From Mytilinidion resinicola (taxonomy: Eukaryota; Ascomycota; Dothideomycetes; Mytilinidiales; Mytilinidiaceae): a stretch of DNA of 11,087 nucleotides. The stretch lies in contig NW_022985465.1 in the NCBI RefSeq assembly GCF_010093595.1, positions 330,770 through 341,856 of the forward strand. The letters are read 5' to 3'. How positions within the stretch are numbered: position 1 is the first letter of the stretch; the number at the start of each line of letters is the position of its first letter. A program made the position numbers and the translations under genes. Under the pieces are notes generated by a model, which saw only the letters and a program-made list of their open reading frames with translations, was not told the DNA's origin and did no database searches. Positions 7,616 through 11,087 of this stretch are shown piece after piece.

Positions 7616-9379
7616 ATGGCCCACCCGTTCCCTTATACGCACTACTCGTGCGATTGCTACGATTCGGCTGCCGCTGCGCCCACGGCCAAGCGCGCATCCC
7701 ACCCTCCGCCGACGGACGACGAGGACGAGCGCACCTTTGACCCTCGCAATCCACGGTCTAACTACGCCTTGTACCCGCTCGAGCACCTGCTGTACTGCGA
7801 AGACTGCCGCCAGATCCGCTGCCCGCGATGTGTGCTCGAGGAAACGCTGAATTGGTTCTGCCCAAGCTGTCTCTTCGAGGTTCCTAGCAGTATGATCAAA
7901 AGCGAGGGCAATCGGTGCACTCGCAATTGCTATAATTGCCCCGTGTGTACCTCATCAATGACTGTCAGCTCCCTCGAGCCTCCCAAGCATCCTTCGACCG
8001 ACGATGCGGGTGGTCTCGCCGGCCCCTTCTTCCTATCCTGCCCTTACTGCCATTGGAGTACGCTCGATATCGGCGTAGAGTTCGAGAAACATACAGGCAT
8101 CACACAGCAGCTGGCGAGGATAAAGAACGGTGGTCAGGTTGTCCCAAGCCTCAAAGAGCGCGAGAAGGCGCGGGAAAAGCGGCGTGAAGCTCGGGATGGA
8201 CTCGCGCCTGCTCGCGAGGATATCTCCGTGGAAACCTCAGACGCTGCCGATCCAACCTCACACGAGGAAGTGTTCTACAATCTCTCAAGCTTCTATAAGT
8301 CCCAACTCTCGCTCGGCGCATCCTCTCAGCCCTTCTCACCACACCACGACATTAACTTCAGCTCGCCGTCGTCTTTCTCCAGGATCATGAACCTCTACTC
8401 CTCCGCATCGTCCAAGAAGCAGAAACGTGACAAACCGCCGCCAATGCGAGAGGCCAGCTCCGTCGCCGAGGGTCTGACGATTCACAGCTCCTCATCTGAC
8501 CATGCGGCCATACAAGCCCTGAAACTTCACGGCTGGGATCATACGCTTACTTACTCTCAGAAAAATAACCAGCTAGACCAGTCTATCCGCTTTGCTAGTG
8601 AGCTTCGTCCCTCTCCAACACTGCTCTGCACGAAGCGCGGGAAGCGTTGTCGTGCCTGTCGGCACATCTTGTCAAAGCCTGAGCCAAAGATCACTAGCAC
8701 ACGATACAAGATCAAGCTCTTGGCGTCGAACCATATACCTCGTCTATCAATTCGTGCGCTTTCTGCCTCATTGCCTTTACCCACCGTTCCAAGTTCCGCT
8801 GCTCAGGGCTTTGACTACAGCCACTTACAGCCAGCCACGACAATACACTTTTTGCTCACGGTCTCAAATCCTTTATTCGAGCCAGTTCGTATTACGCTTG
8901 CCACTCCGTCTACTATCATGGGCAAGGTAAAGAGTAAAGTCACCATACTTTGCCCCCAGTTCGACGTAGGCGCAAACACGGATGTTTGGGATGAAGCTTT
9001 GAGCTCTGCTCCTGCTAGACGTGGTGGGCCATCCGACTCTTCGAGCGGAGTTGCAAACTCGACCCAAGTAGAGGCTGGAAAGATATGGGAGCGTGGCCGC
9101 AACTGGACCTCTATCATCTTGGAAGTCGTTCCCGGGATCTTCGAACAGCATCGCGGTCCGACATTCGGAGGAGGTCAAAGGAGTCAGGACGATGACGACC
9201 TGGCTGAGGATGAGGATGTTCTAGAAATACCAATCTTCGTAAGGATTGAATACGAAAGTGATGTGGCAGTCGAGGATCGTGCTCCTGGCACAGAGCACAC
9301 TCGACTGGGGGGCAAGGAGAAGAGAGAGGAGGCGTTCTGGAGTGTACTTGGGGTCGGGAGAATCAAAAGCTTGCCATAG
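7616..9379 (+). CDS. DCTN4: Dynactin subunit 4 (p62)
   Basis: A 587-residue protein without introns, longer than the 460 of human DCTN4. It is a pointed-end subunit of dynactin, the cofactor that links dynein to cargo; in filamentous fungi this machinery drives nuclear and endosome movement, and Neurospora ro-2 is, as I recall, the same family. The N-terminal Cys-rich module has CxxC pairs at C61/C64, C69/C72, C82/C85, C108/C111 and C142/C145, plus C101 and C105, and probably binds zinc. A basic charged helix follows at about 179-195 and a Ser-rich stretch to about 300. Then come the family block LKLHGWDHTLTYSQKNN, and a third Cys group C338, C345, C348 in KRCRACRHIL. Near 523-534 there is an acidic DDDDLAEDED segment. 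The ATG at 7616 is the first in frame, with G at +4. The stop lies only about 200 bp from the right RIP block. Confidence 0.95.
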   Translation: MAHPFPYTHYSCDCYDSAAAAPTAKRASHPPPTDDEDERTFDPRNPRSNYALYPLEHLLYCEDCRQIRCPRCVLEETLNWFCPSCLFEVPSSMIKSEGNRCTRNCYNCPVCTSSMTVSSLEPPKHPSTDDAGGLAGPFFLSCPYCHWSTLDIGVEFEKHTGITQQLARIKNGGQVVPSLKEREKAREKRREARDGLAPAREDISVETSDAADPTSHEEVFYNLSSFYKSQLSLGASSQPFSPHHDINFSSPSSFSRIMNLYSSASSKKQKRDKPPPMREASSVAEGLTIHSSSSDHAAIQALKLHGWDHTLTYSQKNNQLDQSIRFASELRPSPTLLCTKRGKRCRACRHILSKPEPKITSTRYKIKLLASNHIPRLSIRALSASLPLPTVPSSAAQGFDYSHLQPATTIHFLLTVSNPLFEPVRITLATPSTIMGKVKSKVTILCPQFDVGANTDVWDEALSSAPARRGGPSDSSSGVANSTQVEAGKIWERGRNWTSIILEVVPGIFEQHRGPTFGGGQRSQDDDDLAEDEDVLEIPIFVRIEYESDVAVEDRAPGTEHTRLGGKEKREEAFWSVLGVGRIKSLP

Positions 9380-9420
9380 TCACAGAAGCAATGTTCGCCA
9401 TCCAGAAATAGACACAGACT

Positions 9421-9440
9421 TGTAAAATACTATAATATAT
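9421..9440 (+). terminator. Probable 3'-end signals of the dynactin p62 gene
   Basis: TGTAAAA at 9421-9427 followed by TATAATATAT at 9431-9440 combines a UGUA element with an A/U-rich efficiency-type element, 42-61 nt past the stop codon. This is a plausible polyadenylation region for the gene. Confidence 0.4.
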
Positions 9441-10841
9441 CCAAAGGGAGAGACTATCTATGCCAGAGCTCACAGTCTTCTATCGCAAAGATAGAGATGG
9501 TTTTGCGAGTAAAAGTATTAAAGTTACAGTGCGAGTAGAAGAAGCCAGACAGCAAAAGTAAAGAGGCACAGTATTTATACAACTACTTTTATACCGTATA
9601 CACCTCTTTTATACTTTTAATACCTAATATCTTAAATAAATAGATTAGCTATATCGAAATATTATAAGTTATAAGTATAGTACTAGAATAAGTCGTGTAT
9701 AAATATTATAGTATACTTAAGAAATATAAAAAACGGTTTTTTTAAAACGTAAAGCAGATATATAAATATAATAGAATAGTTTTATAACTTTAGTAATATA
9801 TTCCTAAATATACCTATACTTTTTATATTATATTAAGCCTAAAAATATCTAAAAAAAGGAACTTATTAGTATTTATAAGTAATATTACTTTATAAGCGTA
9901 TAAGTAGCTAGTATTTAAAAAGTAAGGTTAATTTTTAATTACTTATATTTTTTTATAAAACTATTAGTAAAGCTAGCTAGCTACCCGGGCTTATAAAACT
10001 ATACTTTATAATAAGTATATTAGTTCTAAAAAGTATAATATAAGCCTAAAAGTATGCTTAGCTAGTTAAAAATATAATAAAATAAAATATAATATTTTAG
10101 CTACCTAATTAAGCCGGCTACTTAGTTAAGCTAGCTACTAGCTAGCTAGCGTATTAGTAGCGTATAAAAGGGGTTTTAAAGTAAATACTAGTAGATTTCC
10201 TATATAAATATATTAAAACTTATTACTAGCTTTTTCTAGGCTAACTTTATAAATATTCCTTTACTTTAAAAAGTAGCAGCTTTTTCCTTTATATTTATTT
10301 CTTTTCTTTTTTTATTTTTTTTTTATCTACCTAAAAGTATTTTTTATAGTAAGCACCTAAGCTTTACTAAAATACTTTTTTATATACTACTTTTTTTTTT
10401 CTTTTACTTTTAAATAAAAATTTTATTTAGGATTTAAAATATAGACCTATTAGCTATAGCTATTAAAAATAGGTTTTATAAGCTAATTATAGATTAATAA
10501 TAACTAGAAAAATAACCTTAAAAAATTTCTACTATAAACTTATTAATATTTTTTAATTAATCCTAATTATTATTATTATTAAATTCTATTATACTAGTAT
10601 AGCTCCTATTAAGGTTTATATAGCTATTCTATTTAGGCTAGTTTATAAAAAAAAACCGTTTACTACTATATAGTATTCGAATAAAAACCCTGTTTTTTAT
10701 AATATATAGCGCTAAGCGCTTTTCTTATTATTATATAGCTATTAAAAATATATAGTAGATTTATTAAGTCTACTATAAAATAAGCTATTATAATACGTTT
10801 TCCTAAATTTATCCGGGTTTTATAGTTATTTTTCTAGGCGC

Positions 10842-10862
10842 AGGTCGAGTTAATTCCGGAGT
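10842..10862 (+). repeat. 21-bp direct repeat, right copy
   Basis: Partner of 1530-1550, same orientation. This copy keeps CG at 10846-10847, where the left copy has TA, so it is the less mutated version. It lies about 140 bp inside the right terminal repeat. Confidence 0.55.
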
Positions 10863-10884
10863 AGTAAGCTGGTTTAGGATTAGT

Positions 10885-10926
10885 ATAAAGGTATATATAC
10901 TATTATTTCGCATATATACCCTTTAT
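10885..10926. repeat. Subterminal inverted repeat near the right end
   Basis: ATAAAG plus GTATATAT (10885-10898) pairs with ATATATACCCTTTAT (10912-10926), giving a 14-bp stem with a one-base bulge and a 13-base loop. The AT-rich setting makes chance pairing more likely, but the GG/CC part supports it. Confidence 0.4.
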
Positions 10927-11000
10927 TAAGGCGTTAGTTCTTAAATTAAATAATATATATAGGGGGTAGTACTATATAAACTATAATATATATAAAGGCT

Positions 11001-11051
11001 ATAACGTAATCTATAAGTTAGTAGCCCGCACAAGCTAGTGGCCCACCCAAC
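11001..11051 (-). repeat. Right terminal inverted repeat
   Basis: Reverse complement of the left end at 60-110 with four differences in 51. Its outer part (about 11024-11050) keeps several CpA/TpG unmutated, while the inner part shows three RIP-type changes. The final 36 bases of the window lie outside it and show no match to the sequence outside the left copy. Confidence 0.75.
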
Positions 11052-11087
11052 CACGCTACCGAGGCCAAATATTCCGAATTACTCCAC

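Larger units (their letters stand above)
9600..11000. mobile_element. RIP-degenerated repeat DNA, right block
   Basis: AT-rich DNA in which 9661-10980 holds only five CpA and four TpG by hand count. It contains long T runs (10301-10325, 10391-10400), CTAG-type repeats at 9971-9984 and 10128-10150, and an ATT run at 10567-10580. No coding remnant is recognised on either strand. It ends directly in the right terminal repeat. Apart from a 21-bp direct repeat, I could not align it by eye to the left block, which fits opposite ends of one element family. Confidence 0.8.

Noticed and set aside
9971..10150. CTAG/AGCT runs that could look like a short-spaced repeat array
   Set aside because: They are simple-sequence by-products of CpA-to-TpA mutation and lack regular repeat and spacer units, so this is not a CRISPR array.
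60..11051. Whole window as a giant cargo transposon such as a Starship
   Set aside because: No tyrosine recombinase (captain) or other intact transposase is visible, the cargo is conserved housekeeping genes, and no target-site duplication is seen. It is kept only as a less likely model in the findings.

Overview
The window looks like a gene island from a filamentous ascomycete (Pezizomycotina, plausibly Dothideomycetes). The evidence is short GT-AG introns of 47 and 59 nt with fungal-type branch sites, gene products that are standard for that group, and flanking AT-rich blocks carrying an extreme repeat-induced point mutation (RIP) signature. In those blocks CpA and TpG are almost absent and TpA is abundant. 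I cannot name the species.

Layout. The first 59 bases are non-AT-rich sequence outside the repeats. A repeat end (about 50 bp, 60-110) then leads into RIP-destroyed DNA (about 101-870), a GC-rich and partly purine-rich islet that was not mutated (about 871-1225), and more RIP-type DNA (about 1226-1610). From about 1611 to 9560 the composition is normal and holds four protein genes. These are a small DUF7704-type membrane protein (minus, 2158-2643), a seven-bladed F-box/WD40 protein with one intron (plus, 3323-5520), the mitochondrial complex I assembly factor NDUFAF5 with one intron (minus, 6266-7377), and dynactin subunit 4/p62 (plus, 7616-9379). A second RIP block follows (about 9600-11000) and ends in an inverted copy of the left repeat end (11001-11051). 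The last 36 bases lie outside it.

The four genes are not an operon or a pathway. They are ordinary eukaryotic housekeeping functions: ubiquitin-ligase substrate selection, complex I assembly, and dynein/dynactin transport, plus an uncharacterised membrane protein. They sit as two divergent pairs that share intergenic control regions of 679 bp and 238 bp, and the middle two genes converge on a 745-bp 3' region rich in UGUA motifs.

The least ordinary part is the frame around the genes. Matching inverted ends bracket the whole island, RIP stops inside those ends on both sides, and the left RIP block contains an unmutated GC-rich islet with a perfect 10-bp hairpin. The simplest reading is two decayed fragments of one transposon family on either side of a host gene island. 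I see no CRISPR array, no confirmed tRNA or rRNA gene, no toxin or viral gene, and no clear novel multi-gene system.
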